In this document: positions 44,634-53,156 of the stretch, in pieces | Layout of the letters: the number at the start of each line of letters is the position of its first letter | Numbering within the stretch: position 1 is the first letter of the stretch | Notes under the pieces: generated by a model | Told to the model about the DNA's origin: nothing | Seen by the model: the letters and a program-made list of their open reading frames with translations, nothing else | Database searches by the model: none | Assembly (NCBI RefSeq): GCF_017873235.1 | Contig: NZ_JAGGJZ010000001.1 | Coordinates: 496,001-560,000, forward strand | Origin: Clostridium moniliforme | GTDB taxonomy: Bacteria; Bacillota; Clostridia; Clostridiales; Clostridiaceae | Direction: 5' to 3' | Length of the DNA: 64,000 bases | Position numbers and translations under genes: made by a program

Positions 44634-44670
44634 AAAAAAAGCTTACCTTAAAATAAGGTAAGCTTTTTTT
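44634..44670 (-). terminator. Terminator of the M18 aminopeptidase gene
   Basis: AAAAAAAGCTTACCTT and AAGGTAAGCTTTTTTT arms, six bases past the stop at 44676, with a T-run on the minus strand. Confidence 0.88.
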
Positions 44671-44675
44671 ATTTA

Positions 44676-46055
44676 TTAAGCTTCTTTTAAGAAAGCAACA
44701 TATCCATTTTTAGTTTCAAATACGTCAACTTTTGATGCAACTTCCCATGGTGCATGCATATTTTGAAGAGCAACTCCACAATCAATTACTTCCATATTAT
44801 ATTGTGCTAATATATAAGCGATTGTACCACCGCCACCTTGGTCAACTTTACCAAGTTCTGCAGTTTGGAAAGATACATTATGTTTTTCCATCATAGCTCT
44901 AAGTTCTGCAATATATTCTGCATTTGCATCATTACAGCCACCTTTTCCTCTTGCACCTGTATATTTATTAAATACAATTCCTTTTCCAAAGAAAGCAGTA
45001 TTTTTCTTTTCCATTACTGATGGATAATTTGGATCGAAGGCTGCACTAACATCAGATGAAAGCATCTTTGAGTTAGTTAAACATCTTCTTAATTTTATTT
45101 CTGAATAATCTCCTACTCTATCCATAACTTCAGCTACTACATTTTCAAAGAATTTTGACTGCATTCCAGTAGCTCCTATACTTCCAACTTCTTCTTTATC
45201 AACAAGTAAGCACACACAAGTTTTATCTTGTGCTTCCTTAATTTCTGTTAAAGCTAATAATGAAGTATAAGCACAAACTCTATCATCTTGACCATATCCC
45301 ATGATCATACTTCTATCTAATCCATAATCTCTTGCATTTCCAGCTGGTACAACTTCTATTTCTGCTGATAAGAAGTCGTCTTCTTCAAAGTTATATTTTT
45401 CTTTTAATATTCTAAGAATGTTTGCTTTAACAGCATCTTTTTCTTCATCCTTTAAAGGCATACTTCCAATTAGAACATTTAAGTCTTCTCCTTCAACTAC
45501 TTTTCCAGCCTTTTTATCCATTTGATCTGCTGCAAGGTGAATTAAAAGATCAGATATTCCAACTACTGGATCACTTTCATCTTCTCCAACAACTACATTT
45601 ATTTTTGTTCCATCTTTTTTAACTACAACTCCATGTAAAGCAAGTGGAAGAGTAACCCATTGATATTTTTTAATTCCACCATAATAATGAGTGTCTAAAA
45701 GAGCTAAATCAGTATCTTCATATAATGGATTTTGTTTTAAATCTAGTCTTGGTGAATCGATATGAGCTCCTAAAATCTTAAGACCTTTTTCCATTTTTTC
45801 TTTACCAATTACAAATAATGCTAATCCTTTTCCCATATTATTTGCATAAACTTTATCACCAGTTTTTAAAGTTTCATTAGAATTTATTACATCTTCTAAA
45901 TTTTTAAATCCATGTTCTTCTGCAATTTTAATTGATTCTACAACGCATTCTCTTTCTGTTTTGCATTTTGAAATAAATTTCTTATAACCCTCATTGAAAT
46001 TAAATATTTCTTGAATTCCTTTCTCATCATACTTTTTCCAAGCATTCTTTGCCAT
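44676..46055 (-). CDS. Aminopeptidase of the M18 family
   Basis: 459 residues. Metal ligands lie in LGAHIDSPRLD, in VDKEEVGSIGATGM, in the central YGQDDRVCAYTSL and near the C-terminus (FQTAELGKVDQGGGGT). This is the M18 tetrahedral aminopeptidase family, which releases neutral or acidic N-terminal residues in the cytoplasm. GGGAGG precedes the ATG. It follows hprK by 89 nt with an A/T-only hairpin in between. Confidence 0.92.
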   Translation of the reverse strand: MAKNAWKKYDEKGIQEIFNFNEGYKKFISKCKTERECVVESIKIAEEHGFKNLEDVINSNETLKTGDKVYANNMGKGLALFVIGKEKMEKGLKILGAHIDSPRLDLKQNPLYEDTDLALLDTHYYGGIKKYQWVTLPLALHGVVVKKDGTKINVVVGEDESDPVVGISDLLIHLAADQMDKKAGKVVEGEDLNVLIGSMPLKDEEKDAVKANILRILKEKYNFEEDDFLSAEIEVVPAGNARDYGLDRSMIMGYGQDDRVCAYTSLLALTEIKEAQDKTCVCLLVDKEEVGSIGATGMQSKFFENVVAEVMDRVGDYSEIKLRRCLTNSKMLSSDVSAAFDPNYPSVMEKKNTAFFGKGIVFNKYTGARGKGGCNDANAEYIAELRAMMEKHNVSFQTAELGKVDQGGGGTIAYILAQYNMEVIDCGVALQNMHAPWEVASKVDVFETKNGYVAFLKEA

Positions 46056-46110
46056 ATAAAATTCCTCCCTTTTGTTAATTATATTATTATCTTTATCTTT
46101 TGTTATTTAT

Positions 46111-46137
46111 ATTATTATTATCTTTGATAATAATAAT
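46111..46137 (-). other. A/T-only hairpin between hprK and the M18 gene
   Basis: ATTATTATTATC and GATAATAATAAT are perfect arms with a three-base loop directly past the hprK stop. It has no GC core and no T-run, so a terminator is doubtful; an mRNA processing or stability element is possible. Confidence 0.35.
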
Positions 46138-46144
46138 TACATTT

Positions 46145-47056
46145 TTAATTATCGCTTATTTGACTTATTCTGTTTTCTATAATGTCAACTGGTGTCTCTT
46201 TAGACATAAGTGAATATCTAAAGTTTACTGCAGCCGCCTCAATAATTACTGCAATATTTCTACCAGGTCTTATAGGAACAGTTAATTTTCTAACTGGAAC
46301 GCCTAAAACATCCATATACTCATAGTTTGTTCCTAACCTATCATAGTCCCCTTCGCTTTTCCAATGTTCGAAATGCATTACAAGTTTAATATCCTTTTCT
46401 TGAAGAACTGAACTTAACCCATATAATGCAGAAACATCAATTATTCCAATACCTCTAACTTCAAGCATTCCAATAGTTATTCTAGGAGATGAACCAATAA
46501 GTTCACCATCTATTTCTTTTATATCAACAGCATCATCTGTTACTAATCTATGTCCTCTTTTTATAAGTTCAAGGGCAACTTCACTTTTTCCTATTCCACT
46601 TTCTCCTGTTATTAATATACCTATTCCATAAACATCAACTAAAACTCCATGTAGTCTAGTTTCTGGTGCTAATTTATCAGCCATATAAATAGTTAATTTA
46701 CTAATAAAATTTGTAGTTACCATGCTACTTCTTAAAACCCAAATTTTCTGTTTTTCAGCATATTTTATTAATTCTTCATGTGGTACAAGATCTCTTGTTA
46801 TTATTACACACTTCATATCAAAGCTAAAAAACTTTTTAAGTCTCTTTTTTCTTAACTCAACTTGCATGTCATCTAAAAAGCTCCATTCAGCCTTTCCTAT
46901 AACTTGTATTCTTTCAGGTGTAAAATAGTTATAAAATCCAGATAGTTGCAGTCCAGGCCTATTGATATCGCTTACATTTATTTTTTCACCTTCACATCCT
47001 TCTACCAATATTTCAAGGTCGAAGTCTTTAATTAATTTTTCAACAGTTACTGCCAT
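46145..47056 (-). CDS. hprK: HPr kinase/phosphorylase
   Basis: 303 residues. The N-terminal domain (1-130) precedes the Walker A motif GESGIGKSEVALELI (about 153-167), the HprK signature LEVRGIGIIDVSALYG and the C-terminal PVRPGRN-like IRPGRNIAVIIEAAA. It phosphorylates and dephosphorylates Ser46 of HPr and so controls carbon catabolite repression. AAAGGGTGG precedes the ATG. It follows the DUF896 gene by 14 nt. Confidence 0.96.
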   Translation of the reverse strand: MAVTVEKLIKDFDLEILVEGCEGEKINVSDINRPGLQLSGFYNYFTPERIQVIGKAEWSFLDDMQVELRKKRLKKFFSFDMKCVIITRDLVPHEELIKYAEKQKIWVLRSSMVTTNFISKLTIYMADKLAPETRLHGVLVDVYGIGILITGESGIGKSEVALELIKRGHRLVTDDAVDIKEIDGELIGSSPRITIGMLEVRGIGIIDVSALYGLSSVLQEKDIKLVMHFEHWKSEGDYDRLGTNYEYMDVLGVPVRKLTVPIRPGRNIAVIIEAAAVNFRYSLMSKETPVDIIENRISQISDN

Positions 47057-47070
47057 ATACTATCCACCCT

Positions 47071-47265
47071 TTATTTCTTTTTCTTAAGCTCTATTCCTTC
47101 AAGTTGAGCTTTAAAATTTTTCTTAACATTATTTATATATCTTTGTCTTAATTTTTTTTGTAATTCTTTTTCTTCCTCTGTTAATCCATCTTCTTTACTC
47201 TTTTTGTACAACTCATTTATTTTAACTATTACTTCATCTATATTCATCTTATCTATATTGTTCAT
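47071..47265 (-). CDS. DUF896 family small cytoplasmic protein
   Basis: 64 residues: MDEVIVKINELYKKSKEDGL-type helix (here from IDEVIVKINELYKKSK), then LTEEEKELQKKLRQRYI and NFKAQLEGIELKKKK. This is the DUF896 (YnzC-like) helical hairpin, a conserved small Firmicutes protein without a proven function. AAGGAG precedes the ATG. It is the first gene of the DUF896-hprK unit. Confidence 0.92.
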   Translation of the reverse strand: MNNIDKMNIDEVIVKINELYKKSKEDGLTEEEKELQKKLRQRYINNVKKNFKAQLEGIELKKKK

Positions 47266-47422
47266 ATAATACTCCTTACAAAATCAAAAATTTTCTCTTT
47301 ATACTTATTTTACTAATATTTTTATACATAATCAACTTTTATCACCAATGATTTTAACTTTTAAACAACTTATTTACAATTATTTATTTTATAGAATAAT
47401 TTAATGCAACAAATATCCCTAT

Positions 47423-47468
47423 AATACTTATAAAACCATCATTTTATAAGTATTAACGAGCTTTTTTT
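47423..47468 (+). terminator. Orphan terminator-like hairpin upstream of the Spo0E-like gene
   Basis: AATACTTATAAAA and TTTTATAAGTATT are perfect 13-base arms with a six-base loop, then AACGAGC and a T7 run at 47462-47468. No gene ends here on the plus strand. It suggests a short plus-strand transcript or an attenuator. Confidence 0.5.
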
Positions 47469-47573
47469 ACCATAAAAAATTATTTTTTGTCGCTATTTGT
47501 ATAACGATTAATTACCATAATATTGTAATAAATGTTATAATATTACTATAAATTTGTAAAGAGAGGTATTTTT

Positions 47574-47780
47574 ATGTCAATAAAAAAATTAAATAAAAGA
47601 ATTAAAAATAGAAAATTATTATTAAATATATTATTAAAATTTATAAGCCCATCTAATAAATTTATAATAAAACTTTCTCAAAATTTAGATAAAGACATAA
47701 GTCGGTATCAAGTTTTTATGTATAAACTTCATTTAAAGAAATTAAAAAGACGTAACACAATAAAAAGTTTAGCAGCTTAA
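47574..47780 (+). CDS. Spo0E-like aspartyl-phosphate phosphatase
   Basis: 68 residues. The motif LSQNLDKDISRYQ matches the Spo0E signature SQELD...I..Y in a two-helix hairpin; the N-terminus is basic. Spo0E proteins dephosphorylate Spo0A-P and hold back sporulation. AGAGAGG precedes the ATG and a TATAAT lies at 47536-47541. It converges with the 6S RNA gene and shares its terminator. Small size is normal for the family. Confidence 0.82.
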   Translation: MSIKKLNKRIKNRKLLLNILLKFISPSNKFIIKLSQNLDKDISRYQVFMYKLHLKKLKRRNTIKSLAA

Positions 47781-47803
47781 TTTATTTAATTATTTGTAAA
47801 AAA

Positions 47804-47826
47804 AATACCTCTACTAAAGAGGTATT
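47804..47826. terminator. Terminator of the 6S RNA and Spo0E-like genes
   Basis: AATACCTCT and AGAGGTATT arms with a five-base loop; T8 follows on the minus strand, so it serves the RNA gene best. Confidence 0.8.
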
Positions 47827-47835
47827 GTTTCTACA

Positions 47836-48037
47836 AATATATCATCCCAACATGCCGTTTGCTTATATATTCAAAACCTGCTCCTCACAGGTGGGTTTCA
47901 CTCATATTATCTCTGCCATCTCCTGTCATAGTGAAAGCAAAAGCTTTGAAGCCCGACATAACTAATACTGTTGCAAATCCCGTTTCACATATGTAGGTTG
48001 AACATGATAAGCTTGGCGAACATCTCAGGAATGTTAT
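47836..48037 (-). ncRNA. ssrS: 6S RNA
   Basis: The minus-strand 5' end reads ATTCCTGAGATGTTCGCCAA, close to the 5' arm of E. coli 6S RNA (CTCTGAGATGTTCGCAAGC). The 3' end has GGCATGTTGGGATG, whose GGGATG pairs with CATTCC at the 5' end to close the long rod. The length, about 200 nt, fits. A promoter (TTGAAA-16-TATAAT, 48071-48044) starts it and a terminator follows. 6S RNA mimics an open promoter and sequesters sigma-A RNA polymerase in stationary phase. Ends are approximate. Confidence 0.8.
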
Positions 48038-48043
48038 GCTTTT

Positions 48044-48071
48044 ATTATAACACATTTTTTTATCATTTCAA
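48044..48071 (-). promoter_or_regulatory. Promoter of the 6S RNA gene
   Basis: TTGAAA at 48071-48066, a 16-nt spacer and TATAAT at 48049-48044 on the minus strand, about seven bases before the predicted RNA start. Confidence 0.7.
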
Positions 48072-48105
48072 GCTTTTATTAAAACTCTATAACATTAATT
48101 ATTAT

Positions 48106-48501
48106 CTATAAGTAATCGTTTAACATATCCTCTAATGATAAATCACAGTCCTCTGTACAAAATACTGCAACAAATTTAATATAATCTGTATTATTACCAT
48201 CTATATTTAATTCATGCGCCATTCCTTCAACTTCAAATTCATCACCTATATCTTCAATAATATTTTCAATATTATCTTTAGCAATATCTAAAAGATAAGG
48301 TATATACCAATCTTTCTTCCATTCTTCACTTTCCTTTTCTGTATCACTTTCTTCGTTTGCATAAGATTCAGCAGCTTTAAGCTCATCTCTATCAAAATCA
48401 TAGAAAAATTCCACTATTACCTTATCATCATCTACTAGAATCTCCTCAATTTCTGTTAATCCATTTTCTTCTAACATTTCAATAATATCAAAAGCTCTCA
48501 T
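48106..48501 (-). CDS. Acidic cytoplasmic protein, unknown function
   Basis: 131 residues, strongly acidic (nearly a third Asp/Glu), with an N-terminal alpha-beta segment (FDIIEMLEENGLTEIEEILV, VIVEFFYDFDRDELKAA) and an acidic C-terminus. No signal peptide. No family recognised with confidence. AAAGGAGAG precedes the ATG. It lies 16 nt after the DUF1292 gene, and the two form an operon. Confidence 0.75.
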   Translation of the reverse strand: MRAFDIIEMLEENGLTEIEEILVDDDKVIVEFFYDFDRDELKAAESYANEESDTEKESEEWKKDWYIPYLLDIAKDNIENIIEDIGDEFEVEGMAHELNIDGNNTDYIKFVAVFCTEDCDLSLEDMLNDYL

Positions 48502-48517
48502 CTTTATTACTCTCCTT

Positions 48518-48760
48518 TTAGTATATAAGCTTACTATATTCTTTTTTTACTGCTAAAAATTCTTTATCATCTTCAACAAGATTTAACTCTTCTTTATCAT
48601 CTACTTTATCTATTCTAAAAACAAATATGTCTTCTGCATCTTCCTCAACAGGTGTTAATAATAAATATTCCTTCTTTTCAAGAAATATTTTTGCAACAGC
48701 CTCAAAATCTACTTTATTTCCATCCTCATCTTTAAAAGACATTATCTCTTTTTCTTCCAT
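48518..48760 (-). CDS. DUF1292 family protein
   Basis: 80 residues. The pattern [39 protein letters not shown] and the ending [14 protein letters not shown] fits DUF1292, a small acidic Firmicutes family without a proven role. AGGAGG precedes the ATG. It is the first gene of the pair with the acidic 131-residue protein. Confidence 0.88.
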   Translation of the reverse strand: MEEKEIMSFKDEDGNKVDFEAVAKIFLEKKEYLLLTPVEEDAEDIFVFRIDKVDDKEELNLVEDDKEFLAVKKEYSKLIY

Positions 48761-48840
48761 ATATGTATTCCTCCTAATATTTTTATGTTCTTATTATAAT
48801 TATAATTGCCTATAAATACAAACCTAATATAGGTAATTTT

Positions 48841-48884
48841 AAAAAAGACTACCTAAAAATATAAAAAATTTTTAAGTAGTCCTT
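48841..48884 (-). terminator. Terminator of the helD-like gene
   Basis: GGACTACTTAAAAA and TTTTTAGGTAGTC arms (one G-U pair) with a T6 run on the minus strand, 10 nt past the stop. Confidence 0.8.
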
Positions 48885-48893
48885 TAATATTAT

Positions 48894-51182
48894 TTATTTA
48901 ATTAAGGAAGTTATACCTTCTAAATCTATAATATATTCAGTATGAAGTGCTCTAGTAAGAGATACATATAAAAGTCTTTGATCTAATATACTATCTTCAT
49001 TATAACTAACCTTGCTTGGATTATAAATTATACTACAATCAAACTCTAATCCCTTTGTTAAATATGATGGAATTATTATATTGTCCCCTTTTGCTTCCTT
49101 TTCTTTTCCTTTAATTCTTTGGAATTTATATTTACATTTTCTCCTTAAAAGTTTTTCTAATTTTTCTGCTTCTTTTGAATCTTTTGTTATTAAAGCTACA
49201 CTGCTTTTCCCTGATTCTATAACTTTATCTATTATATTTTCTACTGTCTGCATTACTTCTTTTTCATCTTTTAATTTTATTATTTTTGGCTTTTCTCCAT
49301 GCCTTAAAACAGGTTTTGCATCTTTAAGTCCAAGATTTTGAGCATCTAATGCACCTTTTGCAAAATCTATAATTTCAACAGTTGAACGATAACTTTGAGT
49401 TAAACTTATAAATGTTGCTTTATCTTTAAATAATCCTTTAGTTATATCTTCCCAAGTTTTAAGTCCCTTATAATAATAAATTCCTTGAGCTAAATCTCCA
49501 ACTAATGTTATAGAATTTCCCTTTGCCATTTCATTTACTAAATATATTTGAAAAGGACTATAATCTTGTGCTTCATCTACAACTATATGTTTAAACTTTT
49601 CATTATCTTCTATTCCTTCAAGTAAAACTCTAATATATAAAAGTGCAGCTAAATCATCTTCATCTATTATTCCTTCTTCATCTCTTTTATTAAATTCATC
49701 TTTCATAAATTTTGCTAAAGCCTTTGGAATCTTACCATCTGTAGCTATTTCGAATAATTCAGTGTCATTATAAAAACCTCTATATATATCACTTGAATTT
49801 ATACCTCTCCAAGCCTTAAAGTAATCATTCATTGCAGTCTTAGCATTGTTTTTAATAGAATTTTTAATTCTATCTCTTTCATCATAAAGTTCTATAAGCC
49901 TTTTTCTTCTATCTTCTGAATCTTCTTCATTAAGTTTTATTTTTCTTATTTTACTGTCCCATTCTATATTTACCTTTTCAAGAACTATCTGAATTTTTTC
50001 TTTAAGTTTTAAATTTAAATATCTTTTTATTTCATCTTTTCTTTTATTTATAGGATATGATTTTAAGTCCTTTAAATATAATCTCATTATTTCTTTTCTA
50101 TTAAATAATATTTGATTTTCTATCTCTATATCTTTAATATCTAAAGCCCTTCCTTCAATTAAAGTTATATATCTGTCAATCATTACTTTAAAAATCAGTG
50201 ATCCTCTTATTTTTGCTGAGTTTATTATTAATTTCTTTTTTAACTCATCATTTTCTTCCATTATACTTTTAAGTTTTTCATCTTTATTGTATATTTTACC
50301 TTTAATCTTAGCTTTAGATTTTGCCATTTCTTCAAAGGTACTTTGCTTTACTTCATTAGCTCCAAGGCTTGGTAAAATTTCTGAAATATAATCTAAAAAT
50401 AACTTATTAGGAGCAAGAACTAGAATATCTTCTCCACTCATATTTTCTTTATATCTATATATAAGGTAGGCAAGCCTATGAAGGGCTATTGTTGTCTTTC
50501 CAGATCCTGCTGAACCTTGAACTATTATAGGTAAATTCCTAGGCCATCTTATAATATCATTTTGTTCCTTCTGAATTGTTGCAACAACTTCCTTAAGTTT
50601 CTTTCCTCTACTTTCTTCTAGATTAATTTTAAGAAACTCATCAACTAAACCTTGACCTTCTTCTCCATTTATCATAAGTTCATTTATACTTTCATCAAAA
50701 ATTCTTTCAAGTATTCCTTCTTCATCAAACAAAAATTTCCTTTTTAATGAAAGTTCACCCTCTATAATTCCTGCTGGTGCTTTATAATAAGCCTCTCCCC
50801 CAGTTCCACTATAATAAAGATCTGCAACTGGTGCTCTCCAATCAACAACAACTTCTTCTCCATTTTTAGAACTACTAATCCCATGCTTTCCAATATAAAT
50901 ATTTTCTATTTCTGCTGATCTTTTTTCTCTAAAGTCAACTCTTCCAAAATAAGGACTATTATATACTTCTTCATATTTTTGTATATCAGTTTTTGCAAGA
51001 TTCATAGCTTTTTCTATAGATTCTTTTTCAAAGTTATACTTTCCTTTTAGTGCCTTACTTAATTCTGTAAATTTATTAGTTATTTGATCAACATAATTTT
51101 GCTTCTCTAAAATTTCCTCATCTATAAGTTTTCTTTTTTCTTTTAGTATTAATCTTTCTTTATTTAATTCACTATTACTCAA
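48894..51182 (-). CDS. helD: HelD-type UvrD/Rep-like helicase
   Basis: 762 residues. An N-terminal coiled coil (1-90) precedes a superfamily 1 motor: Walker A QGSAGSGKTTIALHRLAYL (about 227-245), motif II VVDEAQDYSPFQ, LVGDLAQGIYYY, LTQSYRSTVEI and LYVSLTRALH. The N-terminal arm and the insert between motor halves match HelD, which removes RNA polymerase from DNA and recycles it. The start is TTG (AGAGG eight bases upstream). A general UvrD-like repair helicase is the alternative. Confidence 0.88.
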   Translation of the reverse strand: MSNSELNKERLILKEKRKLIDEEILEKQNYVDQITNKFTELSKALKGKYNFEKESIEKAMNLAKTDIQKYEEVYNSPYFGRVDFREKRSAEIENIYIGKHGISSSKNGEEVVVDWRAPVADLYYSGTGGEAYYKAPAGIIEGELSLKRKFLFDEEGILERIFDESINELMINGEEGQGLVDEFLKINLEESRGKKLKEVVATIQKEQNDIIRWPRNLPIIVQGSAGSGKTTIALHRLAYLIYRYKENMSGEDILVLAPNKLFLDYISEILPSLGANEVKQSTFEEMAKSKAKIKGKIYNKDEKLKSIMEENDELKKKLIINSAKIRGSLIFKVMIDRYITLIEGRALDIKDIEIENQILFNRKEIMRLYLKDLKSYPINKRKDEIKRYLNLKLKEKIQIVLEKVNIEWDSKIRKIKLNEEDSEDRRKRLIELYDERDRIKNSIKNNAKTAMNDYFKAWRGINSSDIYRGFYNDTELFEIATDGKIPKALAKFMKDEFNKRDEEGIIDEDDLAALLYIRVLLEGIEDNEKFKHIVVDEAQDYSPFQIYLVNEMAKGNSITLVGDLAQGIYYYKGLKTWEDITKGLFKDKATFISLTQSYRSTVEIIDFAKGALDAQNLGLKDAKPVLRHGEKPKIIKLKDEKEVMQTVENIIDKVIESGKSSVALITKDSKEAEKLEKLLRRKCKYKFQRIKGKEKEAKGDNIIIPSYLTKGLEFDCSIIYNPSKVSYNEDSILDQRLLYVSLTRALHTEYIIDLEGITSLIK

Positions 51183-51276
51183 AATAAATACCTCTTAATT
51201 TAAATATTATCTATAAAACTTCTAGTACTTATTATATACTTAAATACTTCAAGGTATCTAGTAGAATTATTTTTAT

Positions 51277-51792
51277 TTATTCTTCCTGAAAAATTGTATA
51301 TATTTTCTTGTTTCTAACCTTTGCAAAAGCATTTAAAAGCCCATAACTTATAAATGCATCTACTATATGATGCAAAAATGCACCTACAAATGTTACAATT
51401 AAAAGCTGAAATAAATCAAATCCAACAAAAGGTATAACTACTAAAGTTTCAAGTCCAGAATGTAAAACTGATGTTATTGCAGTCATTTTTGTATAAGACT
51501 TATATTTTTGTATAAGCTTTGCTCCAATATATCCAACTATAATATGAGTCGCTGATCTAAAAACTACTGGCATTGGCATTCCTGCTATAAAAAAACCTAA
51601 AGTAGATCCAATACCTGTAACTACTGCAACCATTGGTGATATCATAATAGATATAAACATTGGTACATGAGCTGCTAAAGTTGCACTAAATGGTGGTATA
51701 TAAATTTTTAAAAAACTAAATTGTATAGGAATTATTATTGCAAGTGCTGTTAAAAGTGATGCATATACCATTTCTTTTGTTTTATTATTCAT
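51277..51792 (-). CDS. ECF transporter S component (possibly niacin, NiaX-like)
   Basis: 171 residues with six hydrophobic helices. LLTALAIIIPIQFSFLKI and FSATLAAHVPMFISIMISP are typical of substrate-binding S components, and the FRSATHIIVGYIGAKL helix resembles NiaX-type proteins. It would bind a vitamin and share the common EcfAT energising module encoded elsewhere. The substrate is uncertain. AAAGGGGG precedes the ATG, and a perfect palindrome lies 25 nt upstream of it. Confidence 0.8.
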   Translation of the reverse strand: MNNKTKEMVYASLLTALAIIIPIQFSFLKIYIPPFSATLAAHVPMFISIMISPMVAVVTGIGSTLGFFIAGMPMPVVFRSATHIIVGYIGAKLIQKYKSYTKMTAITSVLHSGLETLVVIPFVGFDLFQLLIVTFVGAFLHHIVDAFISYGLLNAFAKVRNKKIYTIFQEE

Positions 51793-51816
51793 AAAAAATC
51801 TTCCCCCTTTTTTTGT

Positions 51817-51834
51817 TTAGTGTATATACACTAA
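51817..51834 (-). promoter_or_regulatory. 18-bp perfect palindrome upstream of the ECF S-component gene
   Basis: TTAGTGTATATACACTAA is identical to its reverse complement. Position and perfect symmetry suggest an operator for a dimeric repressor, perhaps a vitamin-sensing one such as NiaR; the regulator is not identified. Confidence 0.6.
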
Positions 51835-51903
51835 CATACTCATTATATATTGATTGGAAAAATTTTTAAAGCACTTTAATTTTTTTAATAAAACTTTATA
51901 ATA

Positions 51904-51946
51904 AAAAAAGAGCTATGCACATTAACTATTTAGTGCCTTAGCTCAA
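51904..51946 (-). terminator. Terminator of the CobD-like gene
   Basis: GAGCTA-TGCAC and GTGC-TTAGCTC arms around a 12-base loop; T7 follows on the minus strand. Confidence 0.75.
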
Positions 51947-51960
51947 TTTTATAATTACTA

Positions 51961-53034
51961 TTAATTTATATTTTTAAGTTCTCTTATTAAAAATTCATTT
52001 TCTTCATGTTTTAAAACACAAACTCTGAAAAATTTATTATCTAATCCTTCAAAGGATTCACAATTTCTTATTATAATCTTTTTGTTAATTAATTTATCAT
52101 ATATATAATCCGCTGTTAATCCTTCTTTTTTTATTTCACATAATATAAAGTTTCCTTTACTATCATAGATTTTAATCCAATCTATAGTACTTAGTTCTTC
52201 ATTAAGATATCTTCTCTCATTTGTCATATGATCTATTGTATTATTTATGTAATCTGTGTCATTAAACATTTTTTCTCCCATTAAAGTTGCAAAAATATTT
52301 ATATTCCATAAGTCTAAATTAAATGAAATTCTATCTTTAATTTTATAATTAGATATTAATCCATATCCAAGCCTTATTCCTGGAGTTGAAAAAAACTTTG
52401 ATGTTCCTCTAATTACAAAAAGATTTTTATATTCATCTACTAAACTTGTTGATGAATATTCTTTTGTATTAGTAAATTCTACATAAGTTTCATCTACCAT
52501 AACAAAAGCCTTTGTTTCTTTTAAAATTTCTCTAATTTCTTCCTTTTTAAAAGCAAATCCTGTAGGATTATTAGGATTACAAATAATTATTAAATCATAA
52601 TTTTCTTTTATTATTTTTTCTTTTAGACTATTAACATTGATTTTAAAATCATTTTCTTTTTTAGCAAAGTATTTTGATATTTCACATCCTATCTTTTTAA
52701 GTTCTTTTTCATATTCAGAATAGGCTGGTGATAAAAGTAATGCTCTTTTAGGATGAACTGTACCTATAAATAAAGTTATAAGTTCTGTTGCACCACCTCC
52801 TAAAATAATATTTTCACTCTTACAGTTACAATATTTTGATATTGAACTTTTAAGATTTTTATATTCAGGATCAGGATATATTGAAACCATATCTATATTA
52901 TTTATAACAGCTTCCTTTGCTTTCTTTGAAGCTCCAAAAGGATTTATATTTGAACTAAAATCTAAAATTTCTTTTCTATTTATTCCAAGTTTATCTGAAA
53001 GTTCAAAAAGGTTAGCACCATGATTAATTGACAT
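51961..53034 (-). CDS. CobD-like threonine-phosphate decarboxylase / class I aminotransferase
   Basis: 357 residues. HGANLFELSDKLG and ILDFSSNINPFG open the protein as in CobD. The PLP site reads IICNPNNPTG, VDETYVEF and the lysine motif GTSKFFSTPGIRLGYG. CobD makes aminopropanol phosphate for cobalamin; histidinol-phosphate aminotransferase is the close alternative. No other cobalamin or histidine gene is nearby. The frame opens with TTG at 53052, but AGGAGG is spaced for the ATG at 53034. Confidence 0.8.
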   Translation of the reverse strand: MSINHGANLFELSDKLGINRKEILDFSSNINPFGASKKAKEAVINNIDMVSIYPDPEYKNLKSSISKYCNCKSENIILGGGATELITLFIGTVHPKRALLLSPAYSEYEKELKKIGCEISKYFAKKENDFKINVNSLKEKIIKENYDLIIICNPNNPTGFAFKKEEIREILKETKAFVMVDETYVEFTNTKEYSSTSLVDEYKNLFVIRGTSKFFSTPGIRLGYGLISNYKIKDRISFNLDLWNINIFATLMGEKMFNDTDYINNTIDHMTNERRYLNEELSTIDWIKIYDSKGNFILCEIKKEGLTADYIYDKLINKKIIIRNCESFEGLDNKFFRVCVLKHEENEFLIRELKNIN

Positions 53035-53156
53035 AATAATACCTCCTATCAATATTATCTACTATTTACTATTATAATAAATTTATCTTAAATTAATAAT
53101 AATTTATGAGATATTATAATAAATTTTAAGCTAAACATTTCTTATATAATAGCTAA

